A stretch of DNA of 61,147 nt, taken from NCBI GenBank assembly GCA_001687465.1, contig LVLI01000306.1, positions 1 to 61,147 of the forward strand, given 5' to 3'. Below are positions 45,162 through 56,112 of this stretch, piece by piece. The notes under the pieces are model-generated. The model was not told the DNA's origin. It worked only from the letters and a program-made list of their open reading frames with translations, and did not search any database. The DNA comes from Halocafeteria seosinensis (taxonomy: Eukaryota > Sar > Bigyra > Bicosoecida). How positions within the stretch are numbered: the first letter of the stretch is position 1; every line of letters starts with the position of its first letter. The position numbers were made by a program, and so were the translations under genes.

Positions 45162-45374
45162 AGTGTTCTCGCCGAGCCCATCTGGTACAACCGCTCGCTC
45201 TCTATCCGATCTCATAAGGAAGAACTACATCAATTGGATACAGTATACAGCCTCGCGCAGTATTGGTGCGATTGTCTTCATTATACCTGCTTGGACGCGT
45301 CTCCAGTGGGCATCGAATCTAAGGCCGCCGAGTGTATGTCGCAAGTATCGGAATCTCGAGAAGCGCGCACTTAA
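45162..45374 (+). other. Conserved coding-like segment upstream of the PH-domain gene
   Basis: This segment reads open from a possible splice acceptor (CAG ending at 45161) to a TAA at 45372-45374, 28 bp before the next start codon. The duplicate at 44179-44388 keeps the same frame and the same stop. All four length differences between the two copies (15, 3, 3 and 12 nt) are multiples of three. Shared peptide motifs are YSLAQYWCDC, SPVGI, AAEC and SESREART. It may be the last exon of an unrecognised gene or a long upstream reading frame. A possible preceding exon ends at 45106, with a 55-nt intron. Confidence 0.45.
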
Positions 45375-45402
45375 GAACCTTAACTGACGATATCACAGAA
45401 AA

Positions 45403-48388
45403 ATGAGCGTAAACGCAATAGTTAGACGATATCGAGAAGGCAATACCACCGCGGCTGGGACTATCGCGTCCATGGGCAGTGATGACTATTTGGAGGGTTT
45501 CCCCGCGATGGTGGATGCCTTTCTAGAAATCGACTTCCGAGAGGCGCTGACCCGCGACCAAAGTATTCAGATGGCCCGACACGAAGAACAAGTTACTGCC
45601 TTCTTTGGGAATCTTTCTCATATTGCGGCATCCGAGCCGGAACGTATCCAACCTCTGGTTGAGAAAATAGGGCCTCTGGTCAGTTGGTGGGTGCACGTTC
45701 TTACCAACACAGAGCTATCTCTTCCGGGAACGGAAGCTGCTTTGCAACAAATTTTGGGCTGTTTAAACATGCTTTTGTCATATGCTAGAGTCGAGAATGC
45801 AGAGGTCGTCATCAAAATGGCTATCGATGGTTTGAAAGTCAAATCTGCTTCCAGTTCTGCAGCCTCAATAGTTACACAGTTGGCCCAGCAGGATAAGCGG
45901 GTTGTCAGTTCACATATGAATGAGTTACTGATAGCCCTAGAAAAGGAGATCGATGAAGGTGCTTTAAGCAGTCTACTGACTGCTATAGATGGTGTCTATC
46001 AACGTTGTGCGGAGGATGTGAACGAGCACATTGATACCATAGTAGACTATGCAGTTACCAGGAAGTCGGCGTCTATTGCGGGCTCTATGATTATAAGCAA
46101 AGTGGCTAAGAAGTTTCCACGACTGTTGTACGCGTTCGTTGAAGATCTTGTTTTGCTTCTTTCAAGGCAACATTGCGCCCGATTCATTCTGGGGGCATTC
46201 TCCGATATCGCCGCGCGGAATGCGCTGCTATTTGCTGATCATCTGGAAGAAATTGCGTTTGCTTCTGTTGAAACAGGACTGAGCCACGACATTGGTCTAC
46301 CAGCGGTGGGATATATAGGTAGAATCAACGAGGACAAAGCACAACAGGTGATGAAAACCCTCGTCGAATGGATTCAAGATGATGTGGATCCTGCAGCCAA
46401 CTCTAAGATTTTGGTTCAAATTCGAAATGTTGGCGGTGTTTACAAGAAAACTTTGGATCCATACGCGGGTATTCTGCGAAAACTCTGCTCTCATGGTGAC
46501 AGCGACGTGAAAGATGAGGCAACAAAACTTGTTGACTATTACGACGGAAAGGACCCCTATCTTCCGGATACGTTTCTGGATAACCAGGAAGATATCCACG
46601 GACGTCTTATAGAACTAGTGACTTCTACTGTAGATGCTAAGACTAAGGGTATCGAAGAGACTGTTGAAGATCTTGCAAAGAAGGCGGACCATCATGCGAA
46701 GGCCATCAAAGACGTTGAGGAAAAGCATTATGTTCTGGCGGACAATGTTACAGCCCATGGAGGCCGAGTGAATAAGCTGGAGCTACTTGCGAAAGAGCAT
46801 GATCGGAGACTGGAGAGTGTCGAAGAGTCAGTGGAGAAAATAGAGGAGGAGCTTGCAAATAGAACGGAGGAAATCAAGGGGTTTATTGCCGATGTTACGA
46901 AAAAGCTTCCTGTTCCGGTGTCTGTTGAAGCACGAGGAAAGATTAGAAAACGCATACGCCTTCGTTTTTGCTGTGCAGCTGGAACTAAGCCTGATTTCAT
47001 TTTAGAGTCGGTACACTGGACAAAGTGGCTGCGTGTCGTTGCTTCTGCTCTAAACACAGGGAAGAGCATTTTTGTCGGTGACATTGCCGGTACCGTTGGT
47101 GGGCTGTTGGAATGCTTCAAAGCATTGAAGCGGAAAGATACGGACCGTAGTGTCAAATTCGAGAATTTAGTGAAACAGCCTTTCTTGACTTCTGTTGAAC
47201 AGGACGAACTAATCGAGGGCCTTCGCAGTCAGGGATTCTTTGAGGAGTTCGAATACGATGCAAACTCCGCTTCATGGCGCAGAAAACCCAGGAGTTCTCC
47301 AGCCACATTCTCTGATACGGCCTCGTCCGCTTATGCGGCGAGAGAAGACGAGAGTGCTAACAATGAACACGATGATGCGACGAAGCATGTAGATGAACAA
47401 GAAACGCCCCCAGATGCAATCCCGAAAGAGGTGAAGAATAACACAGCGGACGTCGTGGAGCATTGCCCGACGACCGAGATGCCGTATATGTATGGCAATT
47501 CTCTTCTGTGCAAGGGAGTCTTCAAGAAAAAAGGGCAGGTCAGAAAGAGCATTAAGGAGAGATTCTATGAAGTCACTCCTGAAGCTCTGCGATACTATAC
47601 CGACAGCTCAAAAGAAAAACTGAAAGGAATCATATGGATGGAAAGCATCGCTTCTGTGGAGACGCTATCCGGCCAGTGGATTCGTCTTAATACGCCTGGT
47701 GTCCATGGGGGACACTACAGTATCCATGTATGTACGCTCATCACGCAATATCATAATTTTTCAAGACTTGTCACCTCTACCGTTGGTGGATACATGTACA
47801 TGTATGTCATGCAGGTACTAGATTCTGAGGAGTACAGTTTGTTTCTCTCTACTCTCAAGAAATATTGTTATTCGGTCACGTTGAAATCAGCGACGTTGTT
47901 GCAGGACTGCGCCATTTTTCGCCAGGAAGATCATGATCTAGACGACGCCATTTTCCATTCGGCGACTGCCGTCACCGAGGTATTCAACTACAGCTCATCA
48001 GGGCACAGGACGAACTGGTTCGGACCGGTCTTTAAAGTGACTGGATGGCTGCACAACAGATCTAGCAAAGATGGACTAGTACTATGGATAAAAGATATTC
48101 CTGGTAAGTTGAAGACTGTAGAATCGCACTGATGATGATCGCAGATAGCAAAAAAGAGCTATCATGTCGTTGTTTCCTTCAGAGAGTTTCGGGGACATTA
48201 CCGTTGAAGAATTGTCTATCGACCTCTCATTGGCGAACCCCAGGGTTAAATGGGATGAAGCATCCAAGCAGCAAGCAATTAAGCATCTTCGGAAACAATT
48301 TAAAAAATTTGACAAGAACTTGAGCCTTGTCGTTCTCGTTGACGAATTCAAGGAACACCTCCCTGTCTTGGACTTCCCCGGCAACTAG
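45403..48388 (+). CDS. Melted/VEPH-like protein: helical repeats, coiled coil, PH domain
   Basis: Three exons: 45403-47727, 47815-48103, 48183-48388 (939 aa). Residues 1-390 are ARM/HEAT-like helices. YIGRINEDKAQQ and KLCSHGDSDVKDEA resemble Melted/VEPH1. A coiled coil follows at about 405-510 (heptads in VEDLAKKADHHAKAIKDVEEK and ESVEESVEKIEEEL). A winged-helix-like region comes next, near 580-625 (LTSVEQDELIEGLRSQGFFEEF). A PH domain starts at about 700 (GVFKKKGQVRKSIKERFYEVTPEALRYY) and ends with VLDSEEYSLFLSTLKKY. The first intron (87 nt) has no stop and stays in frame; splicing is preferred because it restores the PH C-terminal helix. The PH domain suggests membrane phosphoinositide binding. 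In animals, Melted tunes insulin/TOR signalling. Confidence 0.7.
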
Positions 48389-49299
48389 TAGTACATCCAA
48401 GCAGCCTCGGACTATGACACCACGGGTCGGTCCATGAGCACTTGTGCGTTGCATGGTTAGGTTAGCCTTCGCCGCGTCCGTTCTGATATAGAAAACTACG
48501 AACTGTATTGTCAACTAATCAAACTTGAAATCCTCAAAGTACCATCCATACAGTAGGAACTGACTTTGGCTGAGAGGACTTCTGCACATTGTTGCGGCTA
48601 AACCTCTATCCACTCCCTCTTGCAGTTTTTTTCAAATACTAGGTAGGATTTGTAGTTTAGAAGAATCTACACGCCCACACGAAGACAAGAGGTATATGGA
48701 CGTCCCACATTCACCATAATCCACGTCGACAAGAAAGAAGTTACTCCAACGTGACAAGCGCTCACTGCAACTCTCCCTGTACCACCCTCTCATACTCATG
48801 CCATACTGGCATCGTTGCCCTACTTTGCTCAGTGCCCGTCCGTGTTTTCGCTTCGCTCAATTCCTCGACTCTGTGCGTTCGATGTCCTGACCTGCGGATG
48901 GTTCCAGAATGTTCGCGTGACGAGCTTGCGACCATTCCAGTGTGCGAGAATGGCGCTCTTCCCGTCATTTCTTGCTGTTTTCGTCAGCACCTGAAGGGTT
49001 GTTCATTTTCTATTTCCATTGTGGACAAAATTTCGAAGGATGGAGTGGTGGCTCCTAATTGCATAGTTAGGGACCACGGCTGAACCTAGAAGACCCGCGC
49101 TCTCCCTCCACACATTACGTTATCAAGAACCCGTGCTTTGCTTATTTGGGACCATATACGTACCCGGCTGCTTTCTATTTACTAATTCCGAGGAATAAGT
49201 TGATGGCTGGAGCGCATCTGTAGCGGCGACTGTACAGCAACTTCCTGAGAGCCTAAAGAGCTTAAGGCGCTTCTTTCTTTTACCCGTCGCAGACGAACC
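48389..49299. other. Gene-free interval
   Basis: 911 bp between two plus-strand genes. An open frame at 48751-49083 has no ATG at its start and no recognisable family. It lies in a pyrimidine-rich part and I do not support it as a gene. Confidence 0.35.
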
Positions 49300-52200
49300 A
49301 TGGCAACTACAGCTGCCGCGCCAAGCGCGTCTACAGAAAGCAAAGGGCAGAATCGAAGTCCAGGACCCCCTCCTCGAATACCGCCTCCCCCTCGCGGTGC
49401 GCAGCAAGGCACTTCTTCCTCCACGGAGAATCAGAGTGGTTCTACCAAGGTGCCGAACCCGCCCAAACCCCCTCGAAGTACTTCAACGAAGAAAGTCACT
49501 CCTCCACCACCACCTTCAAGAGGAGGCAGCCAAGCTAGTACAGCTACCACACAGAGCAAACAAGCAGCGGAAGCTTCAACGGTCTCGACAACGAAGCGCA
49601 CACCTCCACCACCTCCCCGAGCCAGAGCTGAAGTTGGGCTTCAGGGGTCAGCTTCTGCAACACGTTCAGTTCATACCAAGAGTGAAACCGGAACAACCAA
49701 ACCGCCAACACCCCCTCCAACAAAATCTACGGGACCAACTCAGTCTAAAACTGCTGCAAGCGTCAAACAGACTAAACCCCCTTCGCCGCCTCCCCCACTG
49801 AAGTCTAATGCTCAAAGCAGTTCTCCTCCTCCACCGCCACCGAAAACCCGTTCACCACCTGTACCTCCAAAGTCTGCTGCTAGAACTACAACCTCTGCAT
49901 CGATCAGTCAAGATAGATCCTCTGCTGGCCCTCCTCCTCCTCCTTCTCGAAGCACTGTCCAATCTGAAGCACCGACTTCCTCGAGATCTACCACTCGGAC
50001 GAAGCCTTATCCTCCTCCCCCGCGCTCATCACCTGTTCCTCCGAAGTCTGTTGCCAGAACTACAACAACATCTACCAGTCAGGGTGGCTCCTCAGCTGCC
50101 CCCGATGCCCCTGCCAGCACTGATCGATCTGAAGCACCTTCCTCGAGTTCCGTCACGCGGAACAAGCCACCTGCCTCGCCTCCACCTAGCTCAAGTAAAT
50201 TCCCGAGCAAAGCACCCCCTCCTCCTCCATCTACCGGCAACACAAAAGCACCTTCCTCGCCCCTTAGCAGCAAAGGATCTCCTGCATCTGGTGGCGAGCA
50301 GAGATCCGAGAAGCCACCCCGTGAAGAGTCCGACTCTGGAGATGCCTCTTCAGAGACTGCTAATAGAGCTGCCAACAGCAAAGGCGGTCTACCAGTTCCC
50401 AAAAGGAGACAAGTCGGAGCACCGTTTCGGTTTGGGACGGAGGAGTCAGCGGAATCCGCTCCTGAAGAAGAATCTGAAGGAACAAGTGATATGTCTGCTT
50501 CACATGGAGAGTCTACAAGATCACACGTCACAGGCGCGTATCGTTATTCAGCAACCGGTTTAGCTAGTTCTTCAACAGAGACGCCGCACGCACCCTCCGC
50601 TTCAGCAACCAAGGGAGAGACTACAGGCGATGAGCACAGCCCAAAGGGGACCGCTAGCGCAACCATAGCCTCTGATGTATCATATTCTTCTCAAAGCACA
50701 AATGTGACGGATACATTGCACGAATTAGAAGAATCGACCGATGCAAACATCGCCGCAGGACAAGAGCCCGAGAAAACGGCTACGGAATCGACAACGGGCA
50801 GTGCTGATGCGCAATCAGGCACGGTTGCCGAAGGCGTTTCAAAGACGGTGGAATCAACTTCCCAACCTGGATCGTATGGCTCTAAAACAGCCGTTGGCAC
50901 TGAGGTGACTACTTCTTCTGAAAGAGAGACGCTCCATGCAACACAAAGTGCTTCTCAGAGCACTGCAGCAGAACGAAAGGATTCACGTCGAAGTCAGAAT
51001 GTATCTTCTTCAACAGCAGTAGCTCGAAACGACAGCCGACAGAAAGGATTTTCTTCGCTCAGAGCAGCCTTCGAGGGGAAAAAGGCAGCTAAACAGAAGA
51101 AGGAAAAAGTGAACGATGAATCGACTCACGAAGCGTCTACAACGAAGGGAACCAGTTCTGCTAGTGGTAGTTCTCCCAATACGCAAGTTCATGAGCCTAC
51201 ACGGTCTGCCCCAATCCATGTGGGCTTGAGTGCATCAGTCTCGTCGACAATTTCAAGTAACACAGCCAATTTTGTCTCCGAAGCCTTCTATACATCAGTC
51301 TCGTCGACAATTTCAAGTAACGCGGCCAATTTTGCCTCCCAAGCCTTCCAAACGGGGGATGCCTCTGTTCATTCGACCGCTGCGAGCGATACAGATGCCA
51401 GTGTGCAGTCGTCTAGAGCAACCATGACATCTTTGGGCAGTGCTGCCGTCAGCGACTCACCGAAGGCTTCAGCAGGAGACCGACCCACGGGAACCTCAGG
51501 TACTTCTACCGTTGTAGACAACACCACTTCTTCTCCTGGGATGTCCAATTCGCTGCCGCTGGCATCCTGGGCCTCAGTCGCGACCGCTCCAGTGGTATGC
51601 GCAACCAGCTCCACAACCATAATGGACTCCACAAGCAGTACAACGCGCAAGGAAGGTCACTTACAACGTTCTGAAACGTCCACTGCAGATGAGGTCGGTG
51701 AGCCGCACATTGCCTCGGCTTCTGCCTCGGTTTCTGGCACGCTAGTCCATGGGAATACCCCCAGCGTTGGGCAGAGCGGTGACCTAGGTACAAGCAGTAC
51801 AACACGCAAGGAAGGTCACTTACAACTTTCTGAAACGTCCACTGCAGATGAGGTCCGTGTGCCGCACACTGCCTCGGCTTCTGCCTCGGTTTCTGGCACG
51901 CTAGTCCATGGGAATACCCCCAGCGTTGGGCAGAGCGGTGACCTAGGTACTTCCGCACAGAGTACTACGACCAGTGCGGTTGAAATTGCGTTAGAAGAGC
52001 CAAACCAATCGGATGATGCTGCGTCTTCGCAACAGGGATCTTCGACGGCTACATCTTTTATTAGTTTGACTACTATAACTACGTATGTTCAGCAAGACGG
52101 TGCTATTTTCTCGGGAGAGACAGAAAATTCCTCGCACGGATCTCTCGTCGCGGATGATAGAGGTGAGAGTGGTTCTGATACGCTTACCAAGCAAAGTGAT

Positions 52201-54090
52201 TCCAACTCTGAGTTGCCGGTTTCCTTGCCAGAGCGAGAAAGCAAAAATTTAGGAATAAAAGGCACCACCTTGACGAACACACTTACTAATAGCATTGCTG
52301 TTGAGCACGGGCGGCTGACCGACATCCCCCCTTCACCACCTACTTTTCGGGAGACCCACCATAAGATCCCGCACTCACCTCCTCCCCCACCTGGAATTGG
52401 ATCAACACCTCAGTTGGACAGCCCCTCGGCTTCTGGAATGCGTGAAAGTAACAGTAAGCAAGGAGACCGACGACGAAGATCCACCAGACGAGGGAAAAAA
52501 TTGAGCTCTTCTACCCCTCCAGGTCTTGAAATCCGATCACCGGCGTCCTCGGGAGCCTCCGAATACCGAAATAAACAAGTGCCAATCAGTGGCAAGACGA
52601 TCGAAATCGACTCCCGCACGGGGCGGAACTCAACTGTACAGAATAAGAGACAAGATGAAACAAAGCTGCTGGCAACTTGGTTCTCTGCCCTAAAGGAGGA
52701 TCCACACGATACTGAGTCCCCCGATTCAACTAATGGTTATACAGAAGAAAATTCAACATCATCTCAGTTAAATGGAAATAGCAATTTTCATGACAAGGGT
52801 CAACACAGTGAATGGACGTCGTCGACTAGAGAGTCTACCCGTCGTAAAGTCACTGTTAATGAGGGGGAGTCTTCGACGAACCTGAACGTGACGATCCCGG
52901 TTTCTGGTACTGTGGTTACACAGAGGAACAGTTTTTCTTCTGCAAGTTCAAGGCCAAGTGCAAAGACATTGGACTCAACAAATGGTTTTACAGACGGAGA
53001 AAATAATTCCATTATGAAGGAACAACACAACCAAAAATGGCCGTCCTCTTCTAGAGAGCCGTCCCACCAGAAGATCAATGTCGATGAAAAAGAGAAAGAG
53101 TCTTCAAGAAAGCTGATAGCGACAAGCCCCTTTTGTAGCACAGCAACTACTCTGGAGAACAGTTCCTCCTCCGCAAGCTCACGCCAGAATGCTGAGAGAA
53201 GTTCCCCGCTCGATGAACCGGCACGGCATCCGTCTAGTAATCGAATTGAAAACTCGGACGATGCTCGAATGCAAGGCAGACAGAGCAAACACCAGAACTT
53301 TCGAGAGATGTTTGATTCCTGGAAGCAAAAGCACACCGCTATGGATTCTACTGTTGACGAGAAACGCGGTCGATTTGCTTTGTTCGAGACGGCTCCCGGA
53401 ACCACCTTGACCGATCGAAGCGCCCGTGCTAGATCTTTACGGTACGAATCGTTCGCAAAGCAAGCAAAAGACACTCGGTTGACGGCTGGGCAAGATACTT
53501 GCTTAGAGACCGCTTCAGTAACGGACAGCCTTCGACCGGTATACAGTGATGCCGGCGAGAATGGCCGATTTACAGCGAATGTACGGCGACATGATGGGGT
53601 TACTTTGTCTGGGACACATCGAGGGCCAAACTCCTTGGAGAATACGACCCCGCGTTCTCCAACAGCATCATCGATGGAGCAACATCGCAAGCGAGAACAC
53701 TATCATTCAGTCAAACGACAGTTTCGCCGACGGTTGCATCGCTTCGTCAGAAGATTCAGCACTGTCGCTGTTCCCTTGCGAGACGCAGGTACTCTTGCTC
53801 GGTTTGACCAGTTGCACAGCCCCTCAACTCCAACTCCGGCTGACAGTTTCCGTATAAACCAACAAGGTCATCCAAACAGTTTGCATAGGTTTCCCGAACA
53901 TGTAAAGAGTGAATTCCATTTCGGTGGCAGTGGGGTTCAGCCTAGGCGTCAGCGGCGAAACAGCATACAGTGGGAACGAAGCTACGCCGATCGTTTTGGT
54001 ATCCGAAAGGCACGGTCAAGACGACCGTCGCTAACGTTTCGGGATGACACCATTCCCCATCGACGGAGAAGCACAAGTGGAATCCCATGA
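49300..54090 (+). CDS. Giant Pro/Ser/Thr-rich disordered protein with internal repeats (1596 aa)
   Basis: Single uninterrupted frame from the ATG at 49300. Residues 1-340 are proline-rich with many PPPPP and PPxPPR runs (verprolin/formin-FH1-like ligands for profilin, SH3 and WW domains), but no WH2 motif is seen. Residues 380-1000 are Ser/Thr/Ala-rich and contain two exact-type duplications (20 and 53 residues). A second proline patch is near 1010-1035. Two diverged copies of an 85-residue unit beginning DSTNG(Y/F)T lie at about 1145-1310. The C-terminal 250 residues are basic and more ordered (FREMFDSWKQKHTAMDS, FRRRLHRFVRRFSTVAVP). It may be a cytoskeletal or scaffold protein. WW-domain proteins encoded next door could be partners, which is inference only. 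Confidence 0.72.
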   Translation: MATTAAAPSASTESKGQNRSPGPPPRIPPPPRGAQQGTSSSTENQSGSTKVPNPPKPPRSTSTKKVTPPPPPSRGGSQASTATTQSKQAAEASTVSTTKRTPPPPPRARAEVGLQGSASATRSVHTKSETGTTKPPTPPPTKSTGPTQSKTAASVKQTKPPSPPPPLKSNAQSSSPPPPPPKTRSPPVPPKSAARTTTSASISQDRSSAGPPPPPSRSTVQSEAPTSSRSTTRTKPYPPPPRSSPVPPKSVARTTTTSTSQGGSSAAPDAPASTDRSEAPSSSSVTRNKPPASPPPSSSKFPSKAPPPPPSTGNTKAPSSPLSSKGSPASGGEQRSEKPPREESDSGDASSETANRAANSKGGLPVPKRRQVGAPFRFGTEESAESAPEEESEGTSDMSASHGESTRSHVTGAYRYSATGLASSSTETPHAPSASATKGETTGDEHSPKGTASATIASDVSYSSQSTNVTDTLHELEESTDANIAAGQEPEKTATESTTGSADAQSGTVAEGVSKTVESTSQPGSYGSKTAVGTEVTTSSERETLHATQSASQSTAAERKDSRRSQNVSSSTAVARNDSRQKGFSSLRAAFEGKKAAKQKKEKVNDESTHEASTTKGTSSASGSSPNTQVHEPTRSAPIHVGLSASVSSTISSNTANFVSEAFYTSVSSTISSNAANFASQAFQTGDASVHSTAASDTDASVQSSRATMTSLGSAAVSDSPKASAGDRPTGTSGTSTVVDNTTSSPGMSNSLPLASWASVATAPVVCATSSTTIMDSTSSTTRKEGHLQRSETSTADEVGEPHIASASASVSGTLVHGNTPSVGQSGDLGTSSTTRKEGHLQLSETSTADEVRVPHTASASASVSGTLVHGNTPSVGQSGDLGTSAQSTTTSAVEIALEEPNQSDDAASSQQGSSTATSFISLTTITTYVQQDGAIFSGETENSSHGSLVADDRGESGSDTLTKQSDSNSELPVSLPERESKNLGIKGTTLTNTLTNSIAVEHGRLTDIPPSPPTFRETHHKIPHSPPPPPGIGSTPQLDSPSASGMRESNSKQGDRRRRSTRRGKKLSSSTPPGLEIRSPASSGASEYRNKQVPISGKTIEIDSRTGRNSTVQNKRQDETKLLATWFSALKEDPHDTESPDSTNGYTEENSTSSQLNGNSNFHDKGQHSEWTSSTRESTRRKVTVNEGESSTNLNVTIPVSGTVVTQRNSFSSASSRPSAKTLDSTNGFTDGENNSIMKEQHNQKWPSSSREPSHQKINVDEKEKESSRKLIATSPFCSTATTLENSSSSASSRQNAERSSPLDEPARHPSSNRIENSDDARMQGRQSKHQNFREMFDSWKQKHTAMDSTVDEKRGRFALFETAPGTTLTDRSARARSLRYESFAKQAKDTRLTAGQDTCLETASVTDSLRPVYSDAGENGRFTANVRRHDGVTLSGTHRGPNSLENTTPRSPTASSMEQHRKREHYHSVKRQFRRRLHRFVRRFSTVAVPLRDAGTLARFDQLHSPSTPTPADSFRINQQGHPNSLHRFPEHVKSEFHFGGSGVQPRRQRRNSIQWERSYADRFGIRKARSRRPSLTFRDDTIPHRRRSTSGIP
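51233..51352 (+). repeat. 60-bp coding tandem repeat (2 copies)
   Basis: 51233-51292 and 51293-51352 are near-identical and in frame, encoding two copies of a 20-residue unit containing SVSSTISSN in the Ser-rich protein. Confidence 0.9.
51631..51948 (+). repeat. 159-bp coding tandem repeat (2 copies)
   Basis: 51631-51789 and 51790-51948 differ at only a few bases. They encode two copies of a 53-residue unit (TTRKEGHLQ ... NTPSVGQSGDLGT). The period is a multiple of three, so the frame is kept. The antisense open frame across this region (51506-51958) is a by-product of the repeat. Confidence 0.92.
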
Positions 54091-54386
54091 CAGAACTATG
54101 GTACAGACAGTAAAGATCGTGGCAAATAAGGTTTCCTAATTGGTGGGCCATTTCTAGTTTGTACAGTTTATTCATTCTAGACTCAGCCAATGCAAACACC
54201 CTTTTAAGAACATCTCAGGCGGTAGATGCTGGATGAATAGCCCTCGGTTGGTTTAACAGAGCAACGTTACCTGGTGGTACGTCTAGCGAGCTCGATCTAG
54301 TTACCAGAGAGACTAGGTAGGAAACGCGGAACGCTCGGTAGTTCGTTGTACGCCGTCAATCCCGCATCCGAAGCAATATCAACTTT

Positions 54387-56112
54387 CTAATGCGGTTTTC
54401 TTTTTTTGGGATTAGGGAGAAACGCCAGGACAACTACCACCAAAATACATAGAACGAGAGCCACTATCGAGACAGTATCCACTTCTGACACAGCCGTTTC
54501 AAAGGAGACGGTTGGAGAATTGGAGGGAGGTGTACTTTCTCCGTCAGGTTTTCCCCTCGCTTTCGAACAACGTGGCCCATGACAGATTCCGTGGCTTTCA
54601 GCCAGGTTGTTCTCTAATGCCATCCGCTTTTGCAACTCGACGTATTCCTCCAAAGCCTTTCCAGATTTTTTCTGGACGAGAACGTTGGAACTGGACCAAA
54701 CCTCAGCTGCCTCTGATACACTAGCTTGTTTCTTCGTTGGCAGTTGTTCGTACGTGTCCTCTGGCTGTATGCCTTGCAGTAGCAGTTCGCCGTCCGTGTA
54801 GCCACTATATTCCCTATTTCTTCTTCTGGAATTCTGTATGCCTTCTTCAATGTTGGCTCGTAGCATTTCTTCTCTTTCATGGCTCCGGCCTCCCATCGTT
54901 CCGCCGTCAATTCCATCGTAATAAAGCATTACCTGATGAGCGTCCTTCTCGAAACCAAGTTCCACTGCAGTTGAATCCCGCGAATGTAGGTGAGGAGGCT
55001 CTGCGAGACTGATAGGATGCTCTTGCTTACGTAAAACGGATGACAAGTTTAGAAGGGTCGCCGTTTGTTCAGGATTCCAAAACAAGCTCTTCCTAAAGCA
55101 TTCAATTGCCATGTCCCATTCTCCTCTTGCATACCACATATTCCTGCATGAACGAGTACTGGTAGAGCCTGCATCTAGGGAAGCGTTGCAGCAGCAATCA
55201 CCTACCCCAAGTCGTTCCACGCTCCGGAAAGCACCACCCGTTGTTGAGGAGTGGCTATAGAGGGGGGTTCTCCAACTTTTTCGTTCTTTGCAGGGACTCT
55301 CTGCTGCTGTCCGTTGCTATCTGCCGCCAAGTGTTTGGATATTTCTTTTTCCCAGTGCTCACTGCATTGCTAAAATAGTGGCTTATTGCATGAGCGGACG
55401 CCAGATATCAATCACTTGTAATCTTACCGTTCTCCGATGGGATTGTCCCCATATATAGCCTGCTCTTGCTTGAAAATAGCCACTTCAAGTTTGGCTTGGG
55501 CAATATCGATAGGTTCGCCTGCAAGCTTTGCGATTTCTTCCAAAGCCTCTTCCATTGGAGCTGTATCGTCAAGGAGCTCTTTCTTCAGTCTTGCCTATTT
55601 TGGGAACGTTGATCAATTTGCCCGTACCTGATCGTGGAAGCTCAGATCGTCGCTTTACTGCTGTCAAGAAATCAAAGAGTCCCACGAACTCGAAGCTCTC
55701 GTAGAGCCTCCAGCTTTCATACAATTCATCTGCATAGAAAGATGCATCAAATTCTTTTTGGAAACCTGCGCAAAATTGTTTCAACTCTCGTACTGGGGTC
55801 TATATCGTCCTCTTGCCCATGATTCTGTTGCCTGCCAAAGGGATTTTCCCACTGTGTTGCCCCCGTTCGTTTGTTGTGATAGTACGGATGCCCCGAGCTT
55901 TCATCGTAGTATATTTCCCATTCACCTGGATCTTCAGGCCCAATGACGGAGGATCTGTGAATAATATTCTTCAAACTACTTCCTTCAGGTTGGATATTGC
56001 TCCCTCTATCTCGGTTAATAGCTCGTTCATGGACCTCACTGGCAGGACACGGGGTACAAAATATTGTACCCAGTATAAGAAGACATCGCGCGTACTCCCG
56101 AAAGTACCTCAT
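54387..56112 (-). CDS. Signal-peptide WW protein with TPR-like region, C-terminal membrane helix and KxKxx tail
   Basis: Exons: 56112-55794, 55729-about 55640, about 55580-55428, 55361-55206, 55143-54387 (about 495 aa). The junction between exons 2 and 3 is not fixed: either a 49-nt intron (55579-55627) or a 76-nt intron ending in GAAG fits the frame. The start at 56112 gives a signal peptide (CLLILGTIFCTPCPASE). A WW domain follows near residues 70-100 (EWEIYYDESSGHPYYHNKRTGATQWENP). Exon 5 begins with one TPR-like unit (YARGEWDMAIECFRKSLFWNP). The C terminus has one membrane helix (IVALVLCILVVVVLAFL) and ends KKRKPH, with Lys at -3 and -5, as in KxKxx ER-retrieval signals. A type I ER protein with a lumenal WW domain would be unusual. 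Confidence 0.62.

Larger units (their letters stand above)
43757..45402. other. Interval with a decayed segmental duplication
   Basis: This 1.65-kb interval has no intact recognised gene. It contains a degenerate copy (44035-44540) of the region around the start of the next gene (45011-45540), described separately. A reading-frame stretch at about 43925-44155 (LHECFSALATVSSVRLKDSD) looks coding-like. Its plus-strand relation to the duplicated block suggests an older gene here that I cannot reconstruct. Confidence 0.5.

Noticed and set aside
45403-48132. Single-exon reading of the PH-domain gene ending at 48132
   Set aside because: Two introns with good GT..AG sites restore the PH C-terminal helix and a longer ordered C terminus; the single-exon reading interrupts both.
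49123-49424. Antisense open frames upstream of the giant gene
   Set aside because: They overlap the start of the sense gene, lack convincing starts and show no family resemblance.
51506-51958. 150-residue antisense open frame with internal repeats
   Set aside because: It is the mirror of the 159-bp repeat in the sense gene and has no ATG-independent support or family match.
52800-53690. 296-residue antisense open frame
   Set aside because: Shadow of the low-complexity sense gene; composition follows the sense codons in reverse.
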